Assembly (NCBI GenBank): GCA_031406795.1
Contig: JANOHV010000228.1
Span: forward strand, 1-12,226
DNA length: 12,226 nt
DNA from: DATDCY01 sp031406795 [NCBI: Candidatus Rokuibacteriota bacterium]
Lineage (GTDB): Bacteria; JAUVQV01
Reading direction: 5' to 3'
Made by a program: the position numbers and the translations under genes. The notes below the pieces were generated by a model. That model did not search any database and was not told the origin of the DNA. It worked only from the letters and a program-made list of their open reading frames with translations. Each line of letters opens with the position of its first letter. The stretch's first letter is position 1. This document shows positions 1 to 7,033 of the stretch, piece by piece.

Positions 1-1217
1 ACCACATGAGCGACCAGGCGCGGTCGGTCTCGCGCTCGATGGAACTGCTGGCGCGCACTTCGGAGGAGACCTCCTCGTCGATCATGGAGATGATCGCCGC
101 GATCGAGCAGGTGGCCGGCAACGCGGGCGCCCTTTCGGAGAACGTCGCCCAGACGTCCTCCTCGGTCGAGCAGGTGCTGGTTTCGAACAAGGAGGTCGCC
201 CGCAACGTCGAGTCCTTCACGCAGCTGATCTCCCGGACCTCCGCCGCGGTGACGGAGATCGACGCGAGCGTCAAGGAGGTCCAGTCGCTGGCCCAGAGCT
301 CCCGCGGGCTCTCGGAACAGGTCCGCGAGAACGCCCTGCACCAGGGGGGCGAGGCGGTCAAGGAGGCCATGAGCGAGATGCGCACGATCCGCTCGTCGGT
401 CCTCACGTTGGCGGGCACGATCGAGAAGCTCGGCGAGAGCGTCGACAACATCGGCGAGATTCTCGTGGTCATCGACGACGTCGCGGAGCAGACCAACCTG
501 CTCGCGCTCAACGCGGCGATCATCGCCGCTCAGGCCGGCGAGCACGGGCGCGGGTTCGCGGTGGTCGCCGAAGAAATCCGCGAACTGGCCGAACGCACGT
601 CGAACTCGACCAAGGAAATCGCCAAGGTCATCACCGGCATCCAGGAGGAGAGCCGGAACGTCGGCGTGCTGGTGCGCGACGGCGTCGCGCGCGTGGATTC
701 CGGCGTCGAGGCCGTCGGCCGCACCAACGCCGCGCTCAAGCAGATCATCACCAGCGCCGAACGGGCCACCGAAATGAGCGCCCGCATCGCCGAGGCCACG
801 GGGGAGCAGGCCAACGGCAGCCGCGAGGTGGCCCGGGCCGTCCAGGAGGTCGCCGACCGCTCGGTCGAGATTCTGCGGGCCACGACCGAACAGTCCCGTG
901 GGAGCGAGACCGTCATGCGGGCGGTCGAGGCCATGCGCGACATGGCCGAGCAGGTGCGCCGGGCGACCGTCGAGCAGACATCGGGCGCCCGGCTCATCGC
1001 CAAGGCCAGCGAGAGCGCGACGGTGCTGGCGCGGCAGGTGAACCAGGGCTCGCAGGCGGGCCGGCAGCTCTCGGAGCGTTCGGTCAGCGAGGTCGCGACC
1101 ATCCAGGCTGCGGCCCGCGAGACCATGGCCGCCGTGACCCGGATGAAACAGATCGTCGACTCCTTCGGGTTGCTGTCGGAGCACCTGAAGAAGACCCTCT
1201 CGCAGTTCCGGACATGA
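1..1217 (+). CDS. Methyl-accepting chemotaxis protein, C-terminal signalling part (5' end outside window)
   Basis: This is the cytoplasmic signalling domain of a chemoreceptor, which controls the CheA kinase through CheW. The reading frame is open to the left edge, so sensor, membrane and HAMP parts lie outside; the ATG at base 6 is an internal Met. About 403 residues are visible, almost all helical and Ser/Thr/Glu/Ala-rich as in methylation helices. The hairpin tip is unmistakable: [11 protein letters not shown] at residues 161-171, then [22 protein letters not shown] (178-199, counted from the ATG), followed by the return helix. No transmembrane segment and no C-terminal CheR-docking pentapeptide are seen; the protein ends LSQFRT. 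The tip carries I and Q where E. coli receptors have E and R. tilS starts 10 bases after the stop, so the two may be cotranscribed, although their functions are unrelated. The family call is secure; the ligand is unknown. Confidence 0.95.
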   Translation, partial: HMSDQARSVSRSMELLARTSEETSSSIMEMIAAIEQVAGNAGALSENVAQTSSSVEQVLVSNKEVARNVESFTQLISRTSAAVTEIDASVKEVQSLAQSSRGLSEQVRENALHQGGEAVKEAMSEMRTIRSSVLTLAGTIEKLGESVDNIGEILVVIDDVAEQTNLLALNAAIIAAQAGEHGRGFAVVAEEIRELAERTSNSTKEIAKVITGIQEESRNVGVLVRDGVARVDSGVEAVGRTNAALKQIITSAERATEMSARIAEATGEQANGSREVARAVQEVADRSVEILRATTEQSRGSETVMRAVEAMRDMAEQVRRATVEQTSGARLIAKASESATVLARQVNQGSQAGRQLSERSVSEVATIQAAARETMAAVTRMKQIVDSFGLLSEHLKKTLSQFRT

Positions 1218-1227
1218 CCCCGAGACA

Positions 1228-2643
1228 TTGTCCCGCACTTCGCAGCTGCTCCCGTCGACCCTGGCGTACATCGCCCGCCACCGGCTGATCCCGGCGGGCG
1301 CGCGGGTCGTCGCCGCGGTCTCCGGCGGCGCGGACTCGACCTGCCTGGCGCACCTGCTGCTCGCGGCCCGCGCGCGCCTCGACATCACCCTCGAGATCGC
1401 CCACTTCAACCACCGACTGCGCGCGCGGCAGTCAGAGCGCGACGCCGCGGCCGTCGAAGCGCTGGCGAAGCGCCACGGTCTGCGCTTCCACCTCGGCCTC
1501 GGCACGGCGTTTACCCCCGCGCGGCGCCGCGCGGCCTCGCTGCAGGAACTCGCCCGCGACGCGCGCCTCGATTTCCTGCTCGGGCTGGCGGGCCGGCGTC
1601 GGGCGATTGTTGCGCTCGGGCACACGGCGGACGATCAGTCCGAGACCATGATGATGCGTTTTCTGGCGGGGGCCGGGCCCGCGGGGCTCGGCGGCATCGC
1701 ACCCGCCAGCCACGGCGGCCGCCTGGTGCACCCGCTGCTCGGCGCGCGGCGGGCCGCCATCGAACTCTGGCTCGCCGGACGGGGGGTGAGCTGGCGCACC
1801 GACCGCACCAACCGTACCCGGCGGTATCTGCGAAACCGGATCCGGCTGGACCTGCTGCCGGCGATCGTCCGGGAGTACAACCCCCGCATCGTCGAGCGGC
1901 TCGGCGCGCTCGCGGAGCAACTGCGGCGCGACGACGACTTCATCGCGTCGCGGTCGGCCGGGCTTCTCGACGGCGCGTCCGCCGGCGCGCGGCGCTACCT
2001 CTTCACCGGTGAAATGCTCGCGGCCACCCACCCCGCCGTGCTCTCGCGGGCGCTGTTGCTGGCCCTGCGCGCCGTCGCGCGCACGCCGGCCGACTTTTCG
2101 AGCCGCCACGTCGAGGCGCTCCTGGCCCCCGGCGCCGGCGCCCGTTCGTGGGATCTGCCCGGCGGCGTCAGCTGCTGCAGCGACGGCACCGGCCTGGTGC
2201 TCGCGCGTGCGACGGCCTCGGCGCGGGAGGCCCCGCTGCGGCCGGCGGCTCTGAAACTGCCCGGTCGCGTCACCCTCCCCTCCGCAGACACCGTGACCGC
2301 GCGGCTCCGCGCCGCGCCCCCCGGGTTCGATCCGCGGGCTTTCGGCGCCGACCCGTTTCGCGTGGCACTCGATCTGCGCCGTGTGCAGCCGCCGCTCACC
2401 GTGCGCACGCGGCTCCCCGGGGACCGCTTCCAGCCGCTCGGGCTCCCGGCGGACAAGAAACTCAAGGAACTCTTCATCGACGCGAAGGTCCCGGCCGGCA
2501 GACGTTCCCGCGTGCCGCTGGTCTGCGACCGCGAGGGTATCGTCTGGGTCGCGGGCCTGCGGCCGGCGGAGCGCTGCCGGGTTCACGTCGGGACAAGACG
2601 CCTGCTCGTGCTCGAACTCGAGCGCGGCGACGAAGCCGATTAG
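1228..2643 (+). CDS. tilS: tRNA(Ile)-lysidine synthase
   Basis: TilS uses ATP and lysine to convert the wobble cytidine of the CAU-anticodon tRNA-Ile into lysidine, so that it reads AUA; this is normally essential. The 471-residue product has the N-type ATP-pyrophosphatase P-loop SGGADS (residues 32-37), an HFNHRLR segment (59-65) and the second signature GHTADDQSET (131-140) followed by AGAGPAGLGGI. RNRIRLDLLPAI (202-213) continues the catalytic domain. The C-terminal tRNA-binding domain is present: PGDRFQPLG, KKLKELFIDAKVP, then a VWVAGLRPAER-type ending. The start is TTG at 1228; no ATG or GTG lies in frame between it and the P-loop, and the distance to the P-loop fits the family. The Shine-Dalgarno sequence is poor, so the exact start is moderately certain. 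ftsH, a common downstream neighbour, is absent; the next gene is convergent and overlaps the stop. Confidence 0.96.
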   Translation: MSRTSQLLPSTLAYIARHRLIPAGARVVAAVSGGADSTCLAHLLLAARARLDITLEIAHFNHRLRARQSERDAAAVEALAKRHGLRFHLGLGTAFTPARRRAASLQELARDARLDFLLGLAGRRRAIVALGHTADDQSETMMMRFLAGAGPAGLGGIAPASHGGRLVHPLLGARRAAIELWLAGRGVSWRTDRTNRTRRYLRNRIRLDLLPAIVREYNPRIVERLGALAEQLRRDDDFIASRSAGLLDGASAGARRYLFTGEMLAATHPAVLSRALLLALRAVARTPADFSSRHVEALLAPGAGARSWDLPGGVSCCSDGTGLVLARATASAREAPLRPAALKLPGRVTLPSADTVTARLRAAPPGFDPRAFGADPFRVALDLRRVQPPLTVRTRLPGDRFQPLGLPADKKLKELFIDAKVPAGRRSRVPLVCDREGIVWVAGLRPAERCRVHVGTRRLLVLELERGDEAD

Positions 2644-4790
2644 TTCCCGGGGTGCGGTGGCCGCCGGCGCGCGAGCTCTCTCCAGCGGACCCGCGGGCCG
2701 GCGATGACGGTTTCCAGAAGCAGCACCGCCAGGAGCGCCAGCAGCAACGGGCGAGTCAGGCTCCGCACCCCAAGTTGCGCCGGGTCGCTCGCGGCACCGG
2801 ATGGCGTGACTTCAACCAGTTCGGCGCGCACCGGCCGCAGACGCTCCGCGATTTCGTCCGCGCCCAGCGGGGAGAGATCGGATTCCGCCGCCGGGACGTT
2901 CACGGCGGCGACCCCGGCGCGCCCCTGGTGCGACCAGCGGTAGAAACCGATCTCGCCCGTCTCGGCCGTGGCGGCGAGGCTGCCCGCGTCGAGCGCACGG
3001 AATTCCAGCTCCCGGCGGGCGCCCCCGGGTGTCTCGACCGTGACCCCGGTTCCGGCGAGTTCCGCGCCCGCCGCGAACTCGAGTTGTTCGCCGGCGATGT
3101 GTTCGACATCCGCGGCCTCCTCGAGGCTGCCAGCGAGCCAGAGCACGAGCCGCTGGATCAGCGGGACGAAGACCGGCCGGGTGGCCAGATCGTTGCCTTC
3201 GAGATCCGCAGTCGACGCCACGAACAGGACTCGCCCTCGTCCCACCCGGTGCTCGATCAGCCAGGGCGCCCCGTCCTCGAAACGCGCAAGCACCCGGGCG
3301 GCCGGCGTCGGCCGATCGAGCCGCGCCCGCAGCGTGAACGAGGCGGTCGCGAACGTCCCGCTCGCCGGCGGACGGAAGATGGCCAGCGGCGGCGAGGTGT
3401 AATCGACCTCGCCGACGCGCCACGGCCGATCGGGCGGCGCCGTTTCGCTCGCGCTCACCCGCGCCGGGAGCAGGCCGGACAGCGCCAGCCGCCAGGCTTC
3501 GGCATCGCACGAGCCCCCCCAGAAGACCAGCAGCGAACCTCCCGCCGCAACGTACTCGGTGAGCACCGCTGCGGCCTTTTCGCCCGGGGCCCGGACGTTG
3601 GCCAGCACGACGACCGCGGTGCCGTCGGCGATGGGGGCGGCGGGCGCCTCGGGACCGCCGACCGTGACGCGAATCGGCAGGGTCGCCGCCAGTCGCTCGG
3701 ATCGCAGCGCTTCCTGCAGGAAAAAGGTTTCGCTCTGCGTGAGCGAGGCCCCGGGCTCTCCGTCGATCGCGAGAACGCTCAGCGGCGGCGCCACCTCGAG
3801 CCCGAGCAGGCGGCGGTCGTCCGCCGGGTAGCGATCGGCGGGCAGACGAACTTCGACCAGCTGCGCACCCGCCGTCGGCGGCCGCAGCGTGAACTCCACC
3901 GCGGCGCTCGTGCCGGGCGGTACCGTTTCGAGACGGCTGGCGGCGAGTTTGCCGTCGAGCCAGAGTTCGACGGGGAGCACCGCCTCCGGCCCGTTGTTCG
4001 CGATCTCCGCGCGCACCACGCGCGGCTCTCCCGCGACCCGGCTCTCCCCGCGCGCGCCGACGCGCACGACGCCCGCGCGGTTGCGCGCGCCGTCGCCGCC
4101 CAGGCGGAGCACGCGCACCGGGACCGCGGCGTCGAAGAGCGGCAGTTCGTCCAGCGAAACGCGGTCCCAGCCCCCGCGCGCGAGATCGCTGATCACGACG
4201 ATGCGCCGCTGCGCGACGCCGCTGTCGCGCAGGAGCCGGTAGGCCTCGGCGAAAGCGCGCGCGGGTTCGACGACGGCGGGCCGCGCGGAGGCCGCAGCCA
4301 CGGCGCCGGCGAAACCCGCCGCATCGAACCACCGCGACGTCGCGGCGCTCGTTCCGGGACGCGGCGCAGCCTCGACCAGCGCGAACCGCTGCTCCCCGCC
4401 CGCCCCGGACGCGATCGCACGCGCCAGATCGCGAGCGCCCTCGAAACGCGGACGTGCGTCCGCCGCGAGCGCGGTCATGCTCAACGAGGTGTCCAGGATG
4501 ACCACCGTGAAACCCGGCTCGCCCTCGCGGAAAATGGCGCCCGGCGCCTGGAGCACCGGCCGCGCCAGCAGCAGCGCGAACAGCAGCAGCGCCAGGCAGC
4601 GCACGAGCAGCAGCAGGAGCCGCCGCACCCGCACCCGGCGGGACGAGCGCCGCTGGGCGAGGAGCAGGAAGCGCACCGCGGGGAAGTCGACCGTCGCCTC
4701 GCGCTTTCGCTGCAGCAGGTGGATCGCGACCGGCACGGCGACCGCCAGCGCGGCCAGCAGGTTCAGTGGAGCGAGCAGTCCGAGCGCCAC
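2640..4790 (-). CDS. BatA-like membrane protein with von Willebrand factor A domain
   Basis: This 716-residue protein has the BatA N-terminal layout: a hydrophobic helix (about 5-25), the motif IHLLQRKR, and a second hydrophobic helix (about 56-80) after a basic stretch. A VWA domain follows (about 94-230) with the metal-binding MIDAS motif DTSLS at 100-104 and a later VVISDL (198-203). Residues 250-345 look like a beta-sandwich (CARDB-like). Residues 390-530 resemble the class-I glutamine-amidotransferase-like fold found in large BatA relatives, without an evident catalytic triad. A last membrane helix lies at about 680-697. The start is GTG, with GGAAGG seven bases upstream and only three bases after the DUF58 stop. 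Such proteins work with MoxR ATPases at the membrane; the substrate is unknown. The gene overlaps the convergent tilS stop by four bases. Confidence 0.9.
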   Translation of the reverse strand: MALGLLAPLNLLAALAVAVPVAIHLLQRKREATVDFPAVRFLLLAQRRSSRRVRVRRLLLLLVRCLALLLFALLLARPVLQAPGAIFREGEPGFTVVILDTSLSMTALAADARPRFEGARDLARAIASGAGGEQRFALVEAAPRPGTSAATSRWFDAAGFAGAVAAASARPAVVEPARAFAEAYRLLRDSGVAQRRIVVISDLARGGWDRVSLDELPLFDAAVPVRVLRLGGDGARNRAGVVRVGARGESRVAGEPRVVRAEIANNGPEAVLPVELWLDGKLAASRLETVPPGTSAAVEFTLRPPTAGAQLVEVRLPADRYPADDRRLLGLEVAPPLSVLAIDGEPGASLTQSETFFLQEALRSERLAATLPIRVTVGGPEAPAAPIADGTAVVVLANVRAPGEKAAAVLTEYVAAGGSLLVFWGGSCDAEAWRLALSGLLPARVSASETAPPDRPWRVGEVDYTSPPLAIFRPPASGTFATASFTLRARLDRPTPAARVLARFEDGAPWLIEHRVGRGRVLFVASTADLEGNDLATRPVFVPLIQRLVLWLAGSLEEAADVEHIAGEQLEFAAGAELAGTGVTVETPGGARRELEFRALDAGSLAATAETGEIGFYRWSHQGRAGVAAVNVPAAESDLSPLGADEIAERLRPVRAELVEVTPSGAASDPAQLGVRSLTRPLLLALLAVLLLETVIAGPRVRWRELARRRPPHPGN

Positions 4791-4793
4791 GGG

Positions 4794-5714
4794 TCAGCCT
4801 TCCCGGCGCGCGAGGTAGCGCACCAGCCCGCGATCCAGCGGCTGGTCGGTGACGAAGAGATCGTAGTCGGCGCCGCTGCGGCGGCACAACGCCCGCACCG
4901 TGGCCAGGTGTTCGTTCATCGCGGCGCGGTACTCGCGACGGATCTCGCGCGGGTCCGTCGTCAGTTCCAGCGCCCCCTCCAGGTCGCGGAAGAGCGTGAG
5001 CTTCTGAAAGGGCAGCTCGAGTTCGTCCCGGTCGGCGAGATGCAGCACCATCAGGTCGTGGCGGCGATGGTGCAGGTGGCGCAGCCCCTGTTCGAGCCCT
5101 TGCGGGTCGTCGAGCAGGTCGGAGATCAGGATGCACAGGCCGCGCCGATGCAGCCCGCCGGCGACTTCGGCGAGCGCGGCGCGCACGTCGGTCGCCCCGG
5201 CCGGGCGCGCCGCCTCGAGTTCGGCGATGATCGCGTGCAGGTGGTGCGGCTGGGAGCGGGCGGGGATCACGCGCGGGGCGCCGGCCCCCATGACGACCAG
5301 CCCGACGGCGTCGCGCTGCAACAGCATCAGGTAGGCCAGCGAGGCCGCGAGCGTCGCGGCGTAGTCGTACTTCGAGATGCCCGCGCCGGCGTACCCCATC
5401 GAGGCGCTGGCGTCCACGAAGAGGTACGCGCGCAGGTTGGTCTCCGCTTCGTACTCCTTGACGAAGTACCGGTCCTGGCGGCTGAAGAGCTTCCAGTCGA
5501 TCCGGCGCAGCTCGTCACCGGGACTGTACGGGCGGTGCTCGGAGAACTCGACGGACAGTCCGCGCAGGGAGCTGCGGTGCAGTCCCGCCATCAGGCCCTC
5601 GACCACGTGGCGCGCGCGCAGCGTGAGATTCGAGATCCCGGCCAGGACGACCGGATCGAAGTAGCGCCCGGGCCGGCCGGGCGCGCCGCGGGGGGGGGAG
5701 ATGCTAGCGTCCAT
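4794..5714 (-). CDS. DUF58 domain protein (VWA-like MoxR partner)
   Basis: The 306-residue product is a DUF58 protein. The hallmark block is clear: FSEHRPYSPGDELRRIDWK at 57-75, then RYFVKEYEAE (82-91) and a VWA-type MIDAS sequence FVDASASM (99-106). GATDVRAAL (173-181) and LISDLLDD (196-203) supply the other expected VWA positions. No membrane helix is seen, so it is probably cytosolic or peripheral. DUF58 proteins are nearly always encoded beside MoxR and are thought to be its adaptors. I choose the ATG at 5714, which overlaps the moxR stop by 11 bases, because the conserved region begins soon after; an in-frame start at 5765 would give a larger overlap and a non-conserved extension. The start has no well-spaced Shine-Dalgarno sequence, suggesting translational coupling to moxR. 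Codons 6-10 contain a run of nine C. Confidence 0.92.
   Translation of the reverse strand: MDASISPPRGAPGRPGRYFDPVVLAGISNLTLRARHVVEGLMAGLHRSSLRGLSVEFSEHRPYSPGDELRRIDWKLFSRQDRYFVKEYEAETNLRAYLFVDASASMGYAGAGISKYDYAATLAASLAYLMLLQRDAVGLVVMGAGAPRVIPARSQPHHLHAIIAELEAARPAGATDVRAALAEVAGGLHRRGLCILISDLLDDPQGLEQGLRHLHHRRHDLMVLHLADRDELELPFQKLTLFRDLEGALELTTDPREIRREYRAAMNEHLATVRALCRRSGADYDLFVTDQPLDRGLVRYLARREG
4798..4803 (-). promoter_or_regulatory. Shine-Dalgarno site of the BatA-like gene
   Basis: GGAAGG on the minus strand lies seven bases before the GTG start at 4790. It falls inside the last codons of the DUF58 gene, so the two genes are probably translated in sequence from one mRNA. Confidence 0.7.
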
Positions 5715-6717
5715 CCCCGGCAGGCAGCTCGAGGAGTTGACGGACGATCTCGCGCGCGGAGACACCCTCGGCCTCGGCGGTGAAATTCGTCAGGATGCGG
5801 TGCTGCAGCACCGCGGGAGCCAGGGCCCGCACATCCTCGATCGAAGCGGCGTAGCGGCCGGCGAGCAGCGCGCGCGCCTTGGCCCCGAGCACAAGGTACT
5901 GCGACGCGCGGGGGCCGGCGCCCCAGGCGACGTAATCTTTCACGAACTTCGGCGCGCCGGCGGCCGCCGGCCGGCTGGCCTGCGCCAGGCGCACGGCGTA
6001 CTCGATGACGGGGGCGGCGGCCGGCGCGCGCCGGACCAGTTCCTGGAACGCGAGGATGCGCGCCGCGTCGAGCACCGGCGTCGCGACGGCGGTCGTGGCC
6101 GCGGTGGTGGCGCCGACGATGTGCACCTCCTCCTCGAAGCTCGGATAGTCGAGGTAGATGCTGAACATGAAGCGATCGAGCTGCGCCTCCGGCAGCGGAT
6201 AGGTCCCTTCCTGCTCGATCGGGTTCTGGGTCGCCAGCACGAAGAACGGGCGCTCGAGCGGGTGGGTCTGACCGCCGGCGCTGACCTGGTACTCCTGCAT
6301 CGCCTGCAGCAGTGCGGCCTGGGTCTTCGGCGGCGTGCGATTGATCTCGTCGGCGAGCAGCACGTTCGTGAAGACGGGTCCGCGCAGGAAGCGGAAGGAG
6401 CGGCGGCGTTCGGCGTCCTCCTCGAGCACTTCGGTGCCGGTGATGTCCGAAGGCATCAGGTCGGGGGTGAACTGCACGCGGTTGAACGACAGATGCACCG
6501 CCTGCGCCAGCGTGCTCACCAGCAGGGTCTTGGCCAGCCCCGGCACGCCGATGAGCAGACAGTGCCCGCCGGTGAACAGGCTGGTGAGCAACTCTTCGAC
6601 GACCTGCTCCTGCCCGACGATCACGCGGGCGATCTGCTCGCGGATCGCCGCCCGCGCCCGCACGAGTTCCGCGGCCTGCTGCACATCTTTCTCGTCACGC
6701 CACTCCTGTGTACCCAT
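5704..6717 (-). CDS. MoxR-family AAA+ ATPase
   Basis: The product is a 337-residue MoxR AAA+ ATPase, a chaperone-like motor that assembles or activates protein complexes, often inserting cofactors or acting on envelope proteins. Visible motifs are IVGQEQVVEELL (33-44), Walker A GVPGLAKT (57-64), QFTPDLMPSDITGTEV (82-97), Walker B VLLADEINRTPPKTQAALL (119-137), sensor 1 ATQNPIEQEGTYPLPEAQLD (162-181) and a C-terminal lid domain. The ATG at 6717 is chosen because a perfect AGGAGG lies seven bases upstream. The ATG at 6723 would sit one base from that sequence, and an in-frame start at 6831 would add 38 residues encoded by extragenic repeat. It is the first gene of the moxR-DUF58-batA set and follows a long leader region. 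Family assignment is secure; the client is unknown. Confidence 0.96.
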   Translation of the reverse strand: MGTQEWRDEKDVQQAAELVRARAAIREQIARVIVGQEQVVEELLTSLFTGGHCLLIGVPGLAKTLLVSTLAQAVHLSFNRVQFTPDLMPSDITGTEVLEEDAERRRSFRFLRGPVFTNVLLADEINRTPPKTQAALLQAMQEYQVSAGGQTHPLERPFFVLATQNPIEQEGTYPLPEAQLDRFMFSIYLDYPSFEEEVHIVGATTAATTAVATPVLDAARILAFQELVRRAPAAAPVIEYAVRLAQASRPAAAGAPKFVKDYVAWGAGPRASQYLVLGAKARALLAGRYAASIEDVRALAPAVLQHRILTNFTAEAEGVSAREIVRQLLELPAGDGR

Positions 6718-6724
6718 GCTCATG

Positions 6725-6730
6725 CCTCCT
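6725..6730 (-). promoter_or_regulatory. Shine-Dalgarno site of moxR
   Basis: The minus-strand AGGAGG matches the 16S rRNA 3' end perfectly and is seven bases from the ATG at 6717. It fixes the moxR start and excludes the longer reading frame beginning at 6831. Confidence 0.85.
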
Positions 6731-6766
6731 GTCATGTAATCCTTCAGTGAAGCGCGGAAATTCGTT

Positions 6767-6814
6767 CCGTTCGTGGTGAGCCGTGAGCTTGACGAACGGT
6801 CGAACCATGAACGG
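6767..6814. repeat. REP-like palindromic unit 1 (with internal expansion)
   Basis: The unit starts CCGTTCGTGGTGAG and ends TCGAACCATGAACGG, whose reverse complement begins CCGTTCATGGT; the ends therefore form an imperfect stem. It resembles the widespread proteobacterial extragenic repeat CCGTTCGTGGTGAGC...TCGAACCATGAACGG, which from memory is about 15 bases shorter in the middle. The additional internal sequence contains CGAACGG (6793-6799), a perfect partner for the opening CCGTTCG (6767-6773), so alternative hairpins are possible. Confidence 0.6.
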
Positions 6815-6835
6815 ACATTTGCCCTATCCACAAGC

Positions 6836-6862
6836 GCCCTTCGACAGGCTCAGGGCGAACGG
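6836..6862. repeat. REP-like palindromic unit 2
   Basis: GCCCTTCGACAGGCTCAGGG followed by CGAACGG is the familiar extragenic repeat core (CCTTCGACAGGCTCAGG...CGAACGG) seen in many proteobacterial genomes. The arms CCCTTCG and CGAACGG pair with one mismatch. It lies 21 bases from unit 1, in the arrangement usual for paired REP units. Confidence 0.65.
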
Positions 6863-7033
6863 TGCTGATTTTGCTACCCCTCACTGAAGGAATACCCCGT
6901 CATTCTTGCATGTCTTGAGGTAACCATCGGAGCCCGTGCAGGCCGCGGGTCCTGACGCTGCGGACCTCCGCTTCACCCCTGCGCCCAGCATGCGCTCATC
7001 CACCTCGTATCCGGTTCCCGTTGTCGCATGCTC

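Larger units (their letters stand above)
6736..6895. repeat. Composite extragenic repeat bounded by 15-base inverted repeats
   Basis: The left end 6736-6750 and the right end 6881-6895 are inverted copies of each other with 14 of 15 matches; the core TCCTTCAGTGA is perfect over 11 bases. Between them lie two palindromic units with CCGTTCG/CGAACGG-type arms. There is no coding capacity, so if mobile the element would be a non-autonomous MITE or REP-type sequence. A five-base GTCAT occurs just outside both ends (6731-6735 and 6899-6903), but three bases separate it from the right end, so a target duplication is unproven. The element begins six bases upstream of the moxR Shine-Dalgarno site, so it would be transcribed as part of the leader. 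Confidence 0.6.
6718..7033. other. Intergenic spacer / moxR leader region
   Basis: This 316-base gap separates the HExxH-TPR gene from moxR and is the only long non-coding stretch in the window. Its moxR-proximal half (6736-6895) is a composite palindromic repeat, described separately. The other half (about 6896-7033) shows no gene. It has one weak hairpin with 5-base arms GGTCC (6948-6952) and GGACC (6962-6966) but no T-tract, so I do not call a terminator. No convincing sigma-70 promoter could be read, although a promoter for the moxR set would be expected here. The base composition is less GC-rich than the flanking genes. Confidence 0.7.

Noticed and set aside
2812-5136. 774-residue open frame on the - strand
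   Set aside because: Arg/Ala/Gly-rich out-of-frame shadow of the BatA-like and DUF58 genes, with no recognisable motif.
2148-5783. 1211-residue open frame on the + strand
   Set aside because: Antisense to the BatA-like and DUF58 genes and out of frame with tilS. It is rich in Arg/Gln/Glu/His without any domain pattern, whereas the opposing frames show clear conserved motifs. It is open by chance because of high GC.
5701-6750. 349-residue open frame on the + strand
   Set aside because: Antisense shadow of moxR, which has full AAA+ motifs on the other strand.
6718-6831. Longer moxR start at 6831
   Set aside because: The extra 38 residues are encoded by the palindromic repeat and resemble no MoxR N-terminus; a perfect AGGAGG seven bases before ATG 6717 decides the start.
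6824-6832. CTATCCACA, one mismatch from the DnaA box TTATCCACA
   Set aside because: A single site inside a repeat spacer, with no cluster of boxes, no AT-rich unwinding region and no dnaA/dnaN nearby; no origin is supported.
6945-6970. Possible terminator hairpin after the HExxH-TPR gene
   Set aside because: Only a 5-base perfect stem with a 9-base loop and no T-tract; it may be chance in GC-rich DNA.
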